Shown: positions 48,091 through 57,072 of the stretch, in pieces
How the letters are laid out: each line of letters opens with the position of its first letter
How positions within the stretch are numbered: the first letter of the stretch is position 1
Notes under the pieces: generated by a model
The model's input: only the letters and a program-made list of their open reading frames with translations
Databases searched by the model: none
Told to the model about the DNA's origin: nothing
Made by a program: the position numbers and the translations under genes
NCBI GenBank assembly: GCA_021287075.1
Contig: JAJTBD010000014.1
Location: 36,651-100,650 of the forward strand
DNA: 64,000 nucleotides
Direction of reading: 5' to 3'
Origin: Micrococcales bacterium
GTDB taxonomy: Bacteria > Actinomycetota > Actinomycetes > Actinomycetales > Dermatophilaceae

Positions 48091-48957
48091 TCAGGCGGTG
48101 CCGGGCTCAGGGCCGGTGGCCACGGGGTGGCCGGGGCCGCGGCACCAGTCGCTCCACGAGCCGGGATAGAGCGCCGCGGTGAAGCCCGCCTCGCCCAGGG
48201 CGAGCACCTCGTGGGCGGCGGTCACGCCGGACCCGCAATAGGCGGCCACCGGTCGTGAGCCGTCGACGCCGAGGCTGGCGAAGCGCTCACGCAGCACCTC
48301 GGGGGAGTGGAAAGTCCCTGTCTCCGTGAGGTTCCCGGTCGTCGGGGCGCTGACGGCGCCGGGGATGTGCCCGGCGACGGGGTCGATCGGCTCGCTCTCC
48401 CCGCGATAGCGCTCACCCGCTCGGGCGTCGAGCAGGAGACCGTCCAGTGCCGCCCGCAGCACGTCGTCCTCGCCGAGCGTCGGCATCGAGCCCGGGTGGA
48501 CGACGACGTCGCCGATCGTGGCGGGCGGCGGCTCCTCGGTGGTCGTCGGGCCGCCGGCAGCCGTCCATGCGGCGAGCCCTCCGTCGAGCACCCGCACGTC
48601 GGTCAGGCCGAGCCAGCGCAGCACCCACCACGCCCGGGCCGCGGACATCGACGGGCCACCGTCATAGACGACGACCGAGCTGTCCCGGTCGACCCCGACC
48701 GCCCGCAGCCACGACTGCACCCGCATCGCCGACGGCAGCGGGTGCCGGCCCCCGGCCCGGTCCTCCCGCGGCTCATCGGCGAGCTGGGTCTCGAGGTCGA
48801 CGAAGTGCGCACCCGGGATGTGTGCCCGCTCGTAGTCGAGGCGGCCCGGCGGCGGGGTGTCCGGGTCCCGGTGTGCCGTCAGCGTCCACTGCACGTCGAG
48901 GAGGACATCGGCCGGGTGGTCCATCAGCTCCTGGGCGGAGACCAGTGCGCTCGTCAT
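48091..48957 (-). CDS. sseA: Thiosulfate/3-mercaptopyruvate sulfurtransferase (tandem rhodanese)
   Basis: A 288-residue two-domain rhodanese. The N-terminal inactive domain (LLDVQWTLTAHRDPDTPPPG, RAHIPGAHFVDLETQL) is followed by the catalytic domain with LLLDARAGERYRGE and the active Cys in AAYCGSGVTAAH (about residue 240). CGSGVTA favours 3-mercaptopyruvate-type activity over CRKGV rhodaneses. It passes sulfane sulfur to acceptors such as cyanide or thiols. GTG/ATG choice: ATG 48957. Divergent from a hydrolase gene by 64 bases. Confidence 0.9.
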   Translation of the reverse strand: MTSALVSAQELMDHPADVLLDVQWTLTAHRDPDTPPPGRLDYERAHIPGAHFVDLETQLADEPREDRAGGRHPLPSAMRVQSWLRAVGVDRDSSVVVYDGGPSMSAARAWWVLRWLGLTDVRVLDGGLAAWTAAGGPTTTEEPPPATIGDVVVHPGSMPTLGEDDVLRAALDGLLLDARAGERYRGESEPIDPVAGHIPGAVSAPTTGNLTETGTFHSPEVLRERFASLGVDGSRPVAAYCGSGVTAAHEVLALGEAGFTAALYPGSWSDWCRGPGHPVATGPEPGTA

Positions 48958-49021
48958 GCTTCCTAGTCAACCGCACCGGCCCAGGTCCGCGCCGGGGGCC
49001 GGGGTCGGCCAGACTGCTGCC

Positions 49022-49729
49022 ATGGCAGTCGCGCCCCGCCTCGTCCTCGTCCACGGCTCCCGCATGAGCCGCACCCAGTGGGCCCGCTATCCCGGCCTCC
49101 TCCCCGGGGCCGAGTGCGTGGCGATCGACCTGCCCGGGCACGGCGGGCGGGCGGCCGAGCCGTTCACCTTCGAGGGCGCGATGGCCGCGATCGACGATGC
49201 CGTCGGCACCGGCGAGGCGCCCGTGGTGCTGGCCGGTCACAGCCTGGGCGGCTATCTCTCCCTGGCGTATGCCGCGCGCTCACCCGGCCGGCTCGCCGGC
49301 CTGGCCCTGCTCGGCGCCACGGGCGACCCGGCCGGGCGGGGGAGCACGGCATACCGCGGCTTCGAGACCCTCATCGAGCGCGTCGGCCCGGAGCGCATGC
49401 AGCGGGTGTCCAATGCGCTCATCCGGCGGCTGGCACCCGAGGGTGCGCTCGACGAGGACATGCTCGGCGGCGGGTATGCCGCGATCCCCGCTGCCTGGGC
49501 GGCTGTCCGGGAGCACTGTGCCCCAACGGTCCTCGCCGATGTGGACTGCCCGACCCTGCTCCTCAACGGGCAGTTGGACCAGATGCGCATCGACGTGGCC
49601 ACCTTCGCCGCGCAGTGCCGCGACCCGCGCGTGGAGGTCATCGCCCACGCCACCCATCTCTTCCCGATCAGCCACGTCGAGCAGACCTGCGGTCACCTGG
49701 CCGCCTTCGTGACCGACGTCGCGGGGTGA
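49022..49729 (+). CDS. Alpha/beta hydrolase
   Basis: A 235-residue small alpha/beta hydrolase. HG oxyanion in VLVHGSRMSRTQW, nucleophile elbow AGHSLGGYLSLAYA (Ser about residue 77), acid region NGQLDQMRIDV and final His in HATHLFPISHVEQ. Substrate unknown. CAGACT (49010-49015) sits 6 nt before the ATG (probable leaderless start); the upstream in-frame extension would overlap the divergent sulfurtransferase. Three GTATGCCG motif copies lie inside the gene and one just after it, the densest genic cluster in the window. Confidence 0.85.
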   Translation: MAVAPRLVLVHGSRMSRTQWARYPGLLPGAECVAIDLPGHGGRAAEPFTFEGAMAAIDDAVGTGEAPVVLAGHSLGGYLSLAYAARSPGRLAGLALLGATGDPAGRGSTAYRGFETLIERVGPERMQRVSNALIRRLAPEGALDEDMLGGGYAAIPAAWAAVREHCAPTVLADVDCPTLLLNGQLDQMRIDVATFAAQCRDPRVEVIAHATHLFPISHVEQTCGHLAAFVTDVAG

Positions 49730-49809
49730 GGATCGAGGCCGGCGGGAGCACGCGGCATACCCGCTGGGATTGGGAGGGGACGGCTCCCTCCTGAGACACT
49801 GGGTGGATC

Positions 49810-51018
49810 ATGAGCGAGACCACGACCCTCCCGGCCCCGGTGCTCCCGCCCCTCCAGATCGGGCGGCACACCATCGGGTCACCCGTCGTGCTCGCGCCTA
49901 TGGCGGGGATCACCAATAGGGCGTTCCGCAGGCTGTGCCGGGAGTATGGCAACGCGGGGCTGGCGGCCGGTGGCGCGAGCGGCGCGACCTCGCTCTATGT
50001 GAGCGAGATGATCACCTCGCGGGCGCTCGTCGAGCGCACGCCCGAGACGATGCGCCTGATCGAGCACGACGAGGACGAGCAGCCCCGCTCGATCCAGCTC
50101 TATGGCGTGGACCCGGCGACCGTCGCGGCGGCAGTGCGGATCATCGTCACCGAGGACCGGGCCGACCACATTGACCTCAACTTCGGCTGCCCCGTGCCCA
50201 AGGTCACGCGCAAGGGCGGCGGCTCGGCCCTGCCGTGGAAGCGCGATCTCTTCCGCGACATCGTCGCTGGTGCCGTCCGTGAGGCCGCGCCCTTTGACGT
50301 GCCGGTCACGGTCAAGATGCGCAAGGGCATCGACGACGACCACCTGACCTATCTCGATGCCGGCCGCATCGCCGAGCGCGAGGGAGTCGCTGCCGTCGCC
50401 CTGCACGGACGCACTGCGGCACAGGCGTATTCGGGCCAGGCCGACTGGAGCGCGATCGCCCGCCTCAAGGAGACCGTCACCACTGCCCCAGTGCTCGGCA
50501 ACGGCGACATCTGGTCGGCCGAGGACGCCGTGCGCATGGTGCGCGAGACCGGCTGCGACGGTGTCGTCGTCGGGCGCGGCTGCCTGGGCCGACCGTGGCT
50601 GTTCACCGATCTCGCCGCGGCCTTCGCCGGTCACTCGGCCCGCGTGCGGCCGACCCTGGGTGAGGTGTCGGCGACACTGCGGCGGCACACCGTCTATCTG
50701 ACCGACTTCTATGGCGAGGAGGGCAGGGCCTGCCGCGACATCCGCAAGCACATCGCCTGGTATCTCAAGGGCTTCCCCGCCGGGTCCACCGTGCGCAACC
50801 GCCTCGCGCTGGTCAACACCCTGGCCGACCTCGACGAGCTGATCGCCACCCTCGACCCGAGCGTGCCCTGGCCCGGCGAGGCCGCCGAGGGCCAGCGTGG
50901 CCGCGCCGGCTCGCCCCGCGTCGTCGCCCTGCCCGACCGCTGGCTGGAGTCGCAGTCCCTCTCCGACGACGACCAGGCCCAGGTCGCTCAGGCCGAGCTG
51001 TCCGTCTCCGGCGGCTGA
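49810..51018 (+). CDS. dusB: tRNA-dihydrouridine synthase B
   Basis: A 402-residue FMN enzyme reducing uridine to dihydrouridine in tRNA. N-terminal LAPMAGITNRAFRRLCREYG, catalytic Cys in NFGCPVPKVTRKGGG (about residue 122), substrate/FMN motifs RTAAQAYSGQADW and NGDIWSAEDAVRM and GRGCLGRPWLF. The C-terminal helical domain has REDIRKHIAWYLKG-like CRDIRKHIAWYLKGFPAG. All 8 Tyr codons are TAT, unusual for this GC content. It heads the dusB-dgt-dnaG group found in many actinobacteria. Confidence 0.94.
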   Translation: MSETTTLPAPVLPPLQIGRHTIGSPVVLAPMAGITNRAFRRLCREYGNAGLAAGGASGATSLYVSEMITSRALVERTPETMRLIEHDEDEQPRSIQLYGVDPATVAAAVRIIVTEDRADHIDLNFGCPVPKVTRKGGGSALPWKRDLFRDIVAGAVREAAPFDVPVTVKMRKGIDDDHLTYLDAGRIAEREGVAAVALHGRTAAQAYSGQADWSAIARLKETVTTAPVLGNGDIWSAEDAVRMVRETGCDGVVVGRGCLGRPWLFTDLAAAFAGHSARVRPTLGEVSATLRRHTVYLTDFYGEEGRACRDIRKHIAWYLKGFPAGSTVRNRLALVNTLADLDELIATLDPSVPWPGEAAEGQRGRAGSPRVVALPDRWLESQSLSDDDQAQVAQAELSVSGG

Positions 51019-51099
51019 GCGGCCCTCACCCACGCGGTCGCGACGCGCGGGCCGAGGCGCCGCGACGCGTGGTGCTCCCTCCCGCCTAGGATCGAGACC

Positions 51100-52326
51100 G
51101 TGACGTATGCCGCGCGGGACCGGGAGCGCTGGGTCGCCGAGGACCCGGTGCACAAGCGTGCCGACCGTGACGACTTCGCCCGTGACAGGGCGCGGCTGGT
51201 GCACTCGGCCTCGCTGCGCCGCCTGTCGGCAAAGACCCAGGTGGTCGCGCCCGTCGACGACGACTTCGTGCGCAACCGGCTCACGCACTCCCTCGAGGTC
51301 GCCCAGATCGGGCGGGAGTTCGGGCAGGCCCTGGGGTGCTCGGCCGACGTCGTCGACACCGCCTGCCTTGCCCACGACCTCGGCCACCCGCCCTTCGGCC
51401 ATAACGGCGAGACCGCCCTCGACGCGATCGCCGCCGACATCGGCGGCTTCGAGGGCAATGCCCAGACCCTGCGTCTGCTGACCCGCCTGGAGCCCAAGCG
51501 AATGCACCCCGACGGCCGTCCCGCCGGGCTCAACCTCACCAGGGCCTCGCTCGACGCCACCACCAAATACCCATGGCGCCGCGGCGAGGGCCCCACTCCC
51601 ACAAGGAAGTTCGGCGTCTATGACGACGACCTGCCCGTCTTCGAGTGGTTTCGCGCAGGCGCCGAGCCCGGCCATCGCGCCTTCGAGGCGGAGGTCATGG
51701 ACTGGTCCGACGACGTCGCCTACTCCGTCCATGACGTCGAGGACGCGATCGCCTCGGGCCGTCTCGACCCGCGGGCGCTGCGTGACGAGGCCGAGATCGA
51801 GCACTTCCTCGCCGTCGCCGGCACCACCTATGCCGCCGACCTCAGCCGCGACGACATTGGCGCCGCGCTCGACCGGCTCCAGGGCACGGGGGCCATGCCC
51901 CAGGCGTTCACCGGCTCGCTGGCCGACCTGGCCACCCTCAAGGACATGACCTCGCGGGTCATCGGCCGCTTCGTGCTCGCCGTCGAGGTCGCCACCCGGC
52001 ATGCCCACGGCGAGGGCGCGCTCGTCCGGCACGAGGCCGACCTCGTCATCCCCGACGAGACCCGCGCCGAGGTCGCCGTGCTCAAGGGCGTGGCCGCCCA
52101 CTTCGTGATGCGCACCGACGAGCGGCTGGCGATCCTGGCCGACCAGCGCGCGGTCATCGACTCCCTCGCCGCCGCATATCTCACCGACCCCCACCGCCTC
52201 GACCCGCCCATGCGCGCGGCCTGGGAGGCCGCCGACAGCGACGGCGAGCGCCTGCGGGTCGTCGTCGACCAGATCGCCTCGCTCACCGACGTGCGCGCGC
52301 TCGCCCTGCACCGGGCCTGGCACTGA
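51100..52326 (+). CDS. dgt: Deoxyguanosinetriphosphate triphosphohydrolase-like protein
   Basis: A 408-residue HD-domain enzyme that hydrolyses dNTPs to deoxynucleosides and tripolyphosphate. HD site: RNRLTHSLEVAQIGREFG and CLAHDLGHPPFGHNGE (about residues 60-105), with the third Asp in DWSDDVAYSVHDVED (about 208). SASLRRLSAKTQVV near the N-terminus is the family allosteric/substrate region. GTG 51100 lies 7 nt after TAGGAT (51087-51092), so the transcript is probably leaderless. A motif hairpin follows the stop. Confidence 0.93.
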   Translation: MTYAARDRERWVAEDPVHKRADRDDFARDRARLVHSASLRRLSAKTQVVAPVDDDFVRNRLTHSLEVAQIGREFGQALGCSADVVDTACLAHDLGHPPFGHNGETALDAIAADIGGFEGNAQTLRLLTRLEPKRMHPDGRPAGLNLTRASLDATTKYPWRRGEGPTPTRKFGVYDDDLPVFEWFRAGAEPGHRAFEAEVMDWSDDVAYSVHDVEDAIASGRLDPRALRDEAEIEHFLAVAGTTYAADLSRDDIGAALDRLQGTGAMPQAFTGSLADLATLKDMTSRVIGRFVLAVEVATRHAHGEGALVRHEADLVIPDETRAEVAVLKGVAAHFVMRTDERLAILADQRAVIDSLAAAYLTDPHRLDPPMRAAWEAADSDGERLRVVVDQIASLTDVRALALHRAWH

Positions 52327-52331
52327 GGTCC

Positions 52332-52363
52332 GGTATGCCGCGGGGCCGGCCCCGCGGCATACC
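52332..52363. repeat. GTATGCCG perfect palindrome after dgt
   Basis: 32-base uninterrupted palindrome (arms 52332-52347 and 52348-52363, core GGCC). Identical over 32 bases to the element at 59679-59710. Lies 6 bases after the dgt stop and before the dnaG promoter (TAGACT at about 52402). Confidence 0.85.
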
Positions 52364-52432
52364 TCCTGTGCACGGGCTGGCTGGGGGCGGCGTCGGGCCG
52401 CATAGACTGCGGCGAGACCAGGAGGAGGGTTT

Positions 52433-54367
52433 GTGGCCGGGCTGATCAAGGCCGAGGACATCGCCGCCGTCAAAGAACGGACGTCGATCGAGGACGTCGT
52501 GCGCGAGCACGTGACGCTCCGTCCCGCGGGCCCCGGGTCGCTCAAGGGGCTGTGCCCCTTCCATGACGAGAAGACGCCCTCCTTCACCGTGCGCAATGCC
52601 GTCGGCGCCTATCACTGCTTCGGCTGCGGCGAGGGCGGCGATGTCATCTCCTTCGTCCAGAAGGTCGAGCACCTGACCTTCTCCGAGTCTGTCGAGCGGC
52701 TGGCGCAGAAGCTCGGCATGGAGCTGCGCTATGAGGACGGCGGGTCGCGTCCCCGCGAGGAGGGCCTGGGTCGTCGGGCGCGGCTGCTCGAGGCGCACCG
52801 TGTGGCACAGGAGTTCTATGCCGACGCCCTGATCAACCTACGTGACGCCCGCGCGGCGCGGGACTTCCTGCGGGAGAGGGGTTTTGACCGCGCGGCCGCC
52901 GAGCGCTTCGGCATCGGCTATGCGCCTCGGGGTGGCGAGGACCTCTCCCGACACCTGCGCGGCAAGGGGTTCAGCGACGACGAGCTGACCCTGGGCGGCC
53001 TCTCCGGGCGTGGCTCGCGAGGCCTGTATGACCGCTTCCGGGGCCGGCTCGTGTGGCCCATCCACGACATCACCGGCGACACGATCGGCTTCGGCGCCCG
53101 GCGGCTCTATGACGACGACCGCATCGTGGCCAAATACCTCAACACCTCCGAGACGCCCATCTACAAGAAGTCGACCGTCCTCTATGGCCTCGACCAGGCC
53201 AAGAAGGCCATCGCCAAGGACCGGCGCGCGGTGGTCGTCGAGGGCTACACGGACGTGATGGCGGCCCACCTGTCGGGGGTGGAGGGGTCCGTCGCGACGT
53301 GCGGCACGGCCTTCGGCGTTGACCACATCAAGGTGCTCCGGCGCATCATGCGCGATGAGGCCGAGCTCGCCCCGGCCCGTGTCGTCTTCACCTTCGACGG
53401 TGACGCGGCCGGGCAGAAGGCCGCGATGAAGGCCTTCGCCGAGGACCAGCGGTGGGCCTCGCAGTCCTATGTCGCGGTGGCCGCCGACGGCATGGACCCC
53501 TGTGATCTGCGACTGGCCAAGGGCGACGAGGCGGTGCGCCACCTGGTCGACGACGCGGTGCCGATGTTCGAGTTCGCGGTGCGCACGACGATCGCCCGCT
53601 TCGACCTGTCGACGGCCGAGGGCCGGGTGCAGGCGATGCGCGCCGCCGCCCCGATCGTGCAGGGCATCCGCGACTCCTCGCTGCGCCCCGAATACACGCG
53701 CGCGGTCGCCGGGTGGCTCGGCGTCGAGGTCGAGCAGGTCGCCTCCGAGGTCGCCCGTGCCGGCCGGATGGCGACGCGCTCGGCCCGGGGCGAGGAGCGC
53801 CATGCCCCCGTCGACACCGACGCGGTGCCCGAGCCCACGCCGCAGGAGGGGCGCGCCGTGATGCCCACGCCCGACGTGCGCGACCCGCTCGTCTTCACCG
53901 AGCGACAGCTCCTCCAGCTGATTCTCCAGTTCCCGACGATGTTCTCCGGGGCCGTCCTCGACACCATCCCCGATGGCTCCTTCGCGGCGCCGGCCCACGC
54001 CGCGGTCTTCGCCGGCATCCGTGCTGTCGGGCGGCCCGCCCCGGACGAGTCCCTGGCGGGCTGGTCGGCGCGCGTCACCGAGGCCACGCCGACCGTCGTC
54101 CACCCGCTGCTCGCCGAGCTGTCCGTGGCGACCCTGCCCCTGCGCATCGACTCCTCCACCGGTATGCCGCGGCGCCAGGACGCCGAGCTGATCCTCGCCA
54201 AGGTGCGCGAGACCGAGCTGACCCGCCGTGTCGCGGACGCCATGTCGGCGCTGCGGCGGATCAGCAACGACCCCTCCGCCGACCCCCAGGAGATCCGTTC
54301 GATGAGCACCGACCTGCAGTCGCTCCAGCGTGAGCTGGCGACCCTCCGTGCGGGAGGCGAGGGCTGA
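52433..54367 (+). CDS. dnaG: DNA primase
   Basis: A 644-residue primase that makes RNA primers at the replication fork. N-terminal zinc ribbon LCPFHDEKTPSF...YHCFGCGEGGDV (about residues 38-68; CHCC ligands visible), RNA polymerase core with the TOPRIM motifs VVVEGYTDVMAAH (about 265) and FTFDGDAAGQKAA (about 320), and a C-terminal helicase-binding domain after a flexible linker (about 450-490). GTG 52433 follows the strong site AGGAGGAGG. One base overlaps the next gene. 8 of 12 Tyr codons are TAT. Confidence 0.96.
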   Translation: MAGLIKAEDIAAVKERTSIEDVVREHVTLRPAGPGSLKGLCPFHDEKTPSFTVRNAVGAYHCFGCGEGGDVISFVQKVEHLTFSESVERLAQKLGMELRYEDGGSRPREEGLGRRARLLEAHRVAQEFYADALINLRDARAARDFLRERGFDRAAAERFGIGYAPRGGEDLSRHLRGKGFSDDELTLGGLSGRGSRGLYDRFRGRLVWPIHDITGDTIGFGARRLYDDDRIVAKYLNTSETPIYKKSTVLYGLDQAKKAIAKDRRAVVVEGYTDVMAAHLSGVEGSVATCGTAFGVDHIKVLRRIMRDEAELAPARVVFTFDGDAAGQKAAMKAFAEDQRWASQSYVAVAADGMDPCDLRLAKGDEAVRHLVDDAVPMFEFAVRTTIARFDLSTAEGRVQAMRAAAPIVQGIRDSSLRPEYTRAVAGWLGVEVEQVASEVARAGRMATRSARGEERHAPVDTDAVPEPTPQEGRAVMPTPDVRDPLVFTERQLLQLILQFPTMFSGAVLDTIPDGSFAAPAHAAVFAGIRAVGRPAPDESLAGWSARVTEATPTVVHPLLAELSVATLPLRIDSSTGMPRRQDAELILAKVRETELTRRVADAMSALRRISNDPSADPQEIRSMSTDLQSLQRELATLRAGGEG

Positions 54368-54897
54368 TGGGGCTCTTCTCTGGGCTCTCGGGGCGTCGTG
54401 AGCAGCTGTCGCCCGGGGTCAGGGAGGCCCTCGGGCTCGCCTCGGGGGAGCGCCTGCTCGCGTGGGCGACCGAGGACGGCACCGGGCGGGTCGTCGCGGC
54501 CACCAACCATCGGCTCGTCACCGTCACCTCCGGCGCAGCCGAGCTGTCCGCCGCGTGGCACGAGATCTCGCGCGGCTCGTGGAGCCAGGAGGCAGCGATG
54601 ATGTCGGTCTTCTTCGCCGACGACCGCTTCCCCGTGCAGTGGCGGTTCGACGAGGGCGAGCCGCGGCTGCTGCTCCAGACCATCCGTGAGCGCGTGCAGG
54701 CCTCGGTCGTCCTCGCCCAGGAGGTCAACCTCGGCCCCCAGCAGGTGGCCCAGACCGCGCTGCGCAAGGACCTCGCCACCGGCGAGATCAGCGAGCAGAC
54801 CGTCCTGGGCAAGGGCGCCCGGCGAGACGACCCGGAGCTCGCGATGGCCGTGCGCGAGACCCTCGATGCCCTGCGTGAGCAGATCGGGATCGACTGA
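54367..54897 (+). CDS. Conserved hypothetical protein with PH-like N-terminus
   Basis: A 176-residue soluble protein, ATG overlapping the dnaG stop by one base. Residues 15-110 (SGERLLAWATEDGTGRVVAA, TNHRLVTVTSGAAELSAAWH, EISRGSWSQEAAMMSVFF) look like the beta-rich bacterial PH domain; the C-terminal 60 residues are helical (RERVQASVVLAQEVNLGPQQ, LAMAVRETLDALREQIG). Function unknown, but fixed position behind dnaG suggests co-expression with primase. I would not assign a replication role from position alone. Confidence 0.75.
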   Translation: MGLFSGLSGRREQLSPGVREALGLASGERLLAWATEDGTGRVVAATNHRLVTVTSGAAELSAAWHEISRGSWSQEAAMMSVFFADDRFPVQWRFDEGEPRLLLQTIRERVQASVVLAQEVNLGPQQVAQTALRKDLATGEISEQTVLGKGARRDDPELAMAVRETLDALREQIGID

Positions 54898-54973
54898 CCG
54901 CCCAGGCGCCGCCCCCGTTTTCGTCCGGGGGCCCTTAGTTTGCTATGGTTTCCCAGCGCTGTTCGCAGTGCAT

Positions 54974-55046
54974 TCCCCTGTAGCTCAATTGGCAGAGCAG
55001 CCGGCTGTTAACCGGCAGGTTGTTGGTTCGAGTCCAACCGGGGGAG
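54974..55046 (+). tRNA. tRNA-Asn(GTT)
   Basis: A 73-base cloverleaf. Acceptor TCCCCTG pairs with CGGGGGA, D-arm AGCTCAATTGGCAGAGC, anticodon arm CCGGCTGTTAACCGG with anticodon GTT, T-arm TTGGTTCGAGTCCAA; discriminator G. CCA is not encoded. Stands alone between two protein genes. Confidence 0.97.
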
Positions 55047-55053
55047 CAGCGCC

Positions 55054-55082
55054 AAGGCCCCGACCATCACCGTCGGGGCCTT
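55054..55082 (+). terminator. Hairpin terminator after tRNA-Asn
   Basis: Stem AAGGCCCCGAC (55054-55064) with GTCGGGGCCTT (55072-55082), 7-base loop, followed by TGT. Placed 8 bases after the tRNA, a classical tRNA terminator. Confidence 0.85.
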
Positions 55083-55113
55083 TGTCGTGCGCGCTGTGGT
55101 GCCAGTCGTCGGG

Positions 55114-56157
55114 TCAGCCGTTGCCGGGCCAGGTGCCGACCTGGGCGCCGCGGGTGTCGAGGACGCAGCCGCGGCCCGCGCCGACCGCCTCGAGCGCGGC
55201 CAGATCGCCTGCGCCATAACGCTCCAGGTCGTGGGGTGCGGGTGCCTCGCCGGAGTTCATCAGCTGGGTGGCGTCGTCGGCGTGGCCGACCCCGACGGCG
55301 TGGGCGAGCTCGTGGAGCAGCACGGTGCCGCGGCGGGGCAGCCCGGTGCTCTGGGTGGGTGCGCCGAAGCCGGGCACCAGGTCATAGCGCTCGTTGATCA
55401 CCACGCGGCCCTGGACGATCCAGCCGGTGGGGCGGCCGTCCTCCCCGCGATAGCCCGGCACCTCGGCGGCCGTGCCCCCGGCCATCGGCACCACGCCGCC
55501 CTCGATGGGGTCGAGCATGCTCGTCGCATCCGGGTCGGCCCAGGCGACCACGAGGTCCACACCCGCGCCGAGCGACGCGGTGTCGTTCTGTGGCACGACG
55601 CCGGTGGTGCCGGCCTCGACGAAGGTCAGTCCCGTCGCGCGGCTCACCTCGGCCAGGGCCGCGCGCACATCCTCGGCCGCGCCGACGGGGGCGCCCTCGT
55701 CCACGGCATACCGGATGGGGGCGCACGGGTTCCAGCGGGCGGTGCCCGGCCGGGCCATCTCGGGGCGGCCGACCGGCTCGTAGGGCGGGTCCACCCTGAG
55801 GTGGAGGGGGTCTGAGACCTCCTCGTCGCCTCCGAGGACGCGCACGCGCAGCTCCATGTCACTGGCGTATGCCGTGGTGGGGGCCGCCAGCCGCGCCCGG
55901 CCGTCGTCGATCGTGGCCCGGGAGAACTCGGTCCAGGCCCGACCAGTGCGCCGCTCGAGGACCGCGGTCCGCCCGTCGGCGTCGGACATCTCGACCCCTG
56001 CCCAGACCTGCTGCCCCACGGTCGCCCGGTCGGAGCTCAGCGAGACCTCGAGACCGCCCCACCACAGCAGCCCGGCCGGGAAGGACAGCTGGGCAGCGAG
56101 CAGCGGCACGCCAATGGCGCGCGCGACAAATCGAGTGGCGCCGGACGGCAACCGCAT
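55114..56157 (-). CDS. Matrixin-like secreted or membrane-anchored zinc metalloprotease
   Basis: A 347-residue protein with an N-terminal hydrophobic stretch (about residues 12-35, VARAIGVPLLAAQLSFPAGL) that could be a signal anchor. Residues ~40-125 are beta-rich (possibly Ig-like; LERRTGRAWTEFSRATIDDG). The catalytic region has RYAVDEGAPVGAAEDVRAAL, and the zinc motif HELAHAVGVGHA (HExxHxxGxxH) followed by the Met turn in DDATQLMNSGEAP (about 290-315). This is the matrixin/metzincin pattern. It is predicted to act outside the cytoplasm; substrate unknown. Confidence 0.85.
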   Translation of the reverse strand: MRLPSGATRFVARAIGVPLLAAQLSFPAGLLWWGGLEVSLSSDRATVGQQVWAGVEMSDADGRTAVLERRTGRAWTEFSRATIDDGRARLAAPTTAYASDMELRVRVLGGDEEVSDPLHLRVDPPYEPVGRPEMARPGTARWNPCAPIRYAVDEGAPVGAAEDVRAALAEVSRATGLTFVEAGTTGVVPQNDTASLGAGVDLVVAWADPDATSMLDPIEGGVVPMAGGTAAEVPGYRGEDGRPTGWIVQGRVVINERYDLVPGFGAPTQSTGLPRRGTVLLHELAHAVGVGHADDATQLMNSGEAPAPHDLERYGAGDLAALEAVGAGRGCVLDTRGAQVGTWPGNG

Positions 56158-56241
56158 TGATCCCCCTGTTTGGACCTCGCCGAGACCTCGCCCCCTGGCG
56201 GATCCGTGCAGGTCACAGTCTAAACGGGGCCGGACGGCCGC

Positions 56242-57072
56242 TCAGGCGCAGGTGTCCGGTGCCGGCGGCTCGTGCTCGGCCAGCGGGGTGCCGGCGCCGA
56301 AGTGCCGCCGCAGCGACTCGGCCCACTCGCCGGACTCGATCATGTCGGTGATCGCCGTCCGGACGCGCTCGCAGCGATCGCGGTCGCCGCGGGGGAGCGC
56401 GACGCCATAGCGCTCGACGGTGTAGGGCTCGTTGACGAGGCGCACCCGGTCGCGCAGCCGGGGCAGCGCGGCATACCCGGCCAGGATGGCGGCGTCGTCG
56501 CTGACCGCGTCGACCTTGCGCTCGGTGAGGGCCTCGATGCACTCGCCGGAGGTGTCGAGCTCACGCAGCAGCACGCCCCCGGTCGTGCGCCGGATCTGCG
56601 CGGAGGCGGTGGATCCACGCACGACACACACGGTGTGGCCGGGGAGGTCGGTGCGGCCGCTGATGGGCGGCTCGCCCGCGCGCACCAGGACGTCCTGGCC
56701 GGTGACGAGATAGGGCCCGGCAAAGGCCACGCGCTGGGCGCGCTCGGGCGTCATCGAGAACGCGGCCACGACGATGTCGGCCTGGCTCGTGGTCAGGAGG
56801 TTCTCGCGCTGGCTGGCCACCGTCGCCACAAAGACGGGGGTGCGGTCGAGGGCCGCGGCGATGCGCCGACCCACGTCGATGTCGAAGCCGGCGAACTCCT
56901 CGCCGGTCCGCTGGCTCAGCCCTGGCTGGGAGGTGGTGACCCCGATCCGCAGGGTCCCCGCGGCGTCCTGACCCGGCGTCGTGCACGCCGAGACGACCAG
57001 GAGGTATGCCGCGAGCGCGGCCACGGCGGCCGCCAGCCGACCGCGGCGCCGGTTCCCTCCCGCGTCAGGCAC
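56242..57072 (-). CDS. Orphan extracellular solute-binding lipoprotein (polar amino acid type)
   Basis: A 276-residue family 3 binding protein. Signal peptide ending in lipobox VSAC (Cys about residue 24); then TLRIGVTTSQPGLSQRTG, EFAGFDIDVGRRIAAALD, QADIVVAAFSMTPERAQRVA and CVVRGSTASAQIR, typical of glutamate/glutamine-type binding proteins. No permease or ATPase genes are near. GTG 57072 overlaps the stop of the upstream CDF gene by 8 bases, so the two are co-translated. It may serve a distant transporter or act as a sensor. Confidence 0.85.
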   Translation of the reverse strand: MPDAGGNRRRGRLAAAVAALAAYLLVVSACTTPGQDAAGTLRIGVTTSQPGLSQRTGEEFAGFDIDVGRRIAAALDRTPVFVATVASQRENLLTTSQADIVVAAFSMTPERAQRVAFAGPYLVTGQDVLVRAGEPPISGRTDLPGHTVCVVRGSTASAQIRRTTGGVLLRELDTSGECIEALTERKVDAVSDDAAILAGYAALPRLRDRVRLVNEPYTVERYGVALPRGDRDRCERVRTAITDMIESGEWAESLRRHFGAGTPLAEHEPPAPDTCA

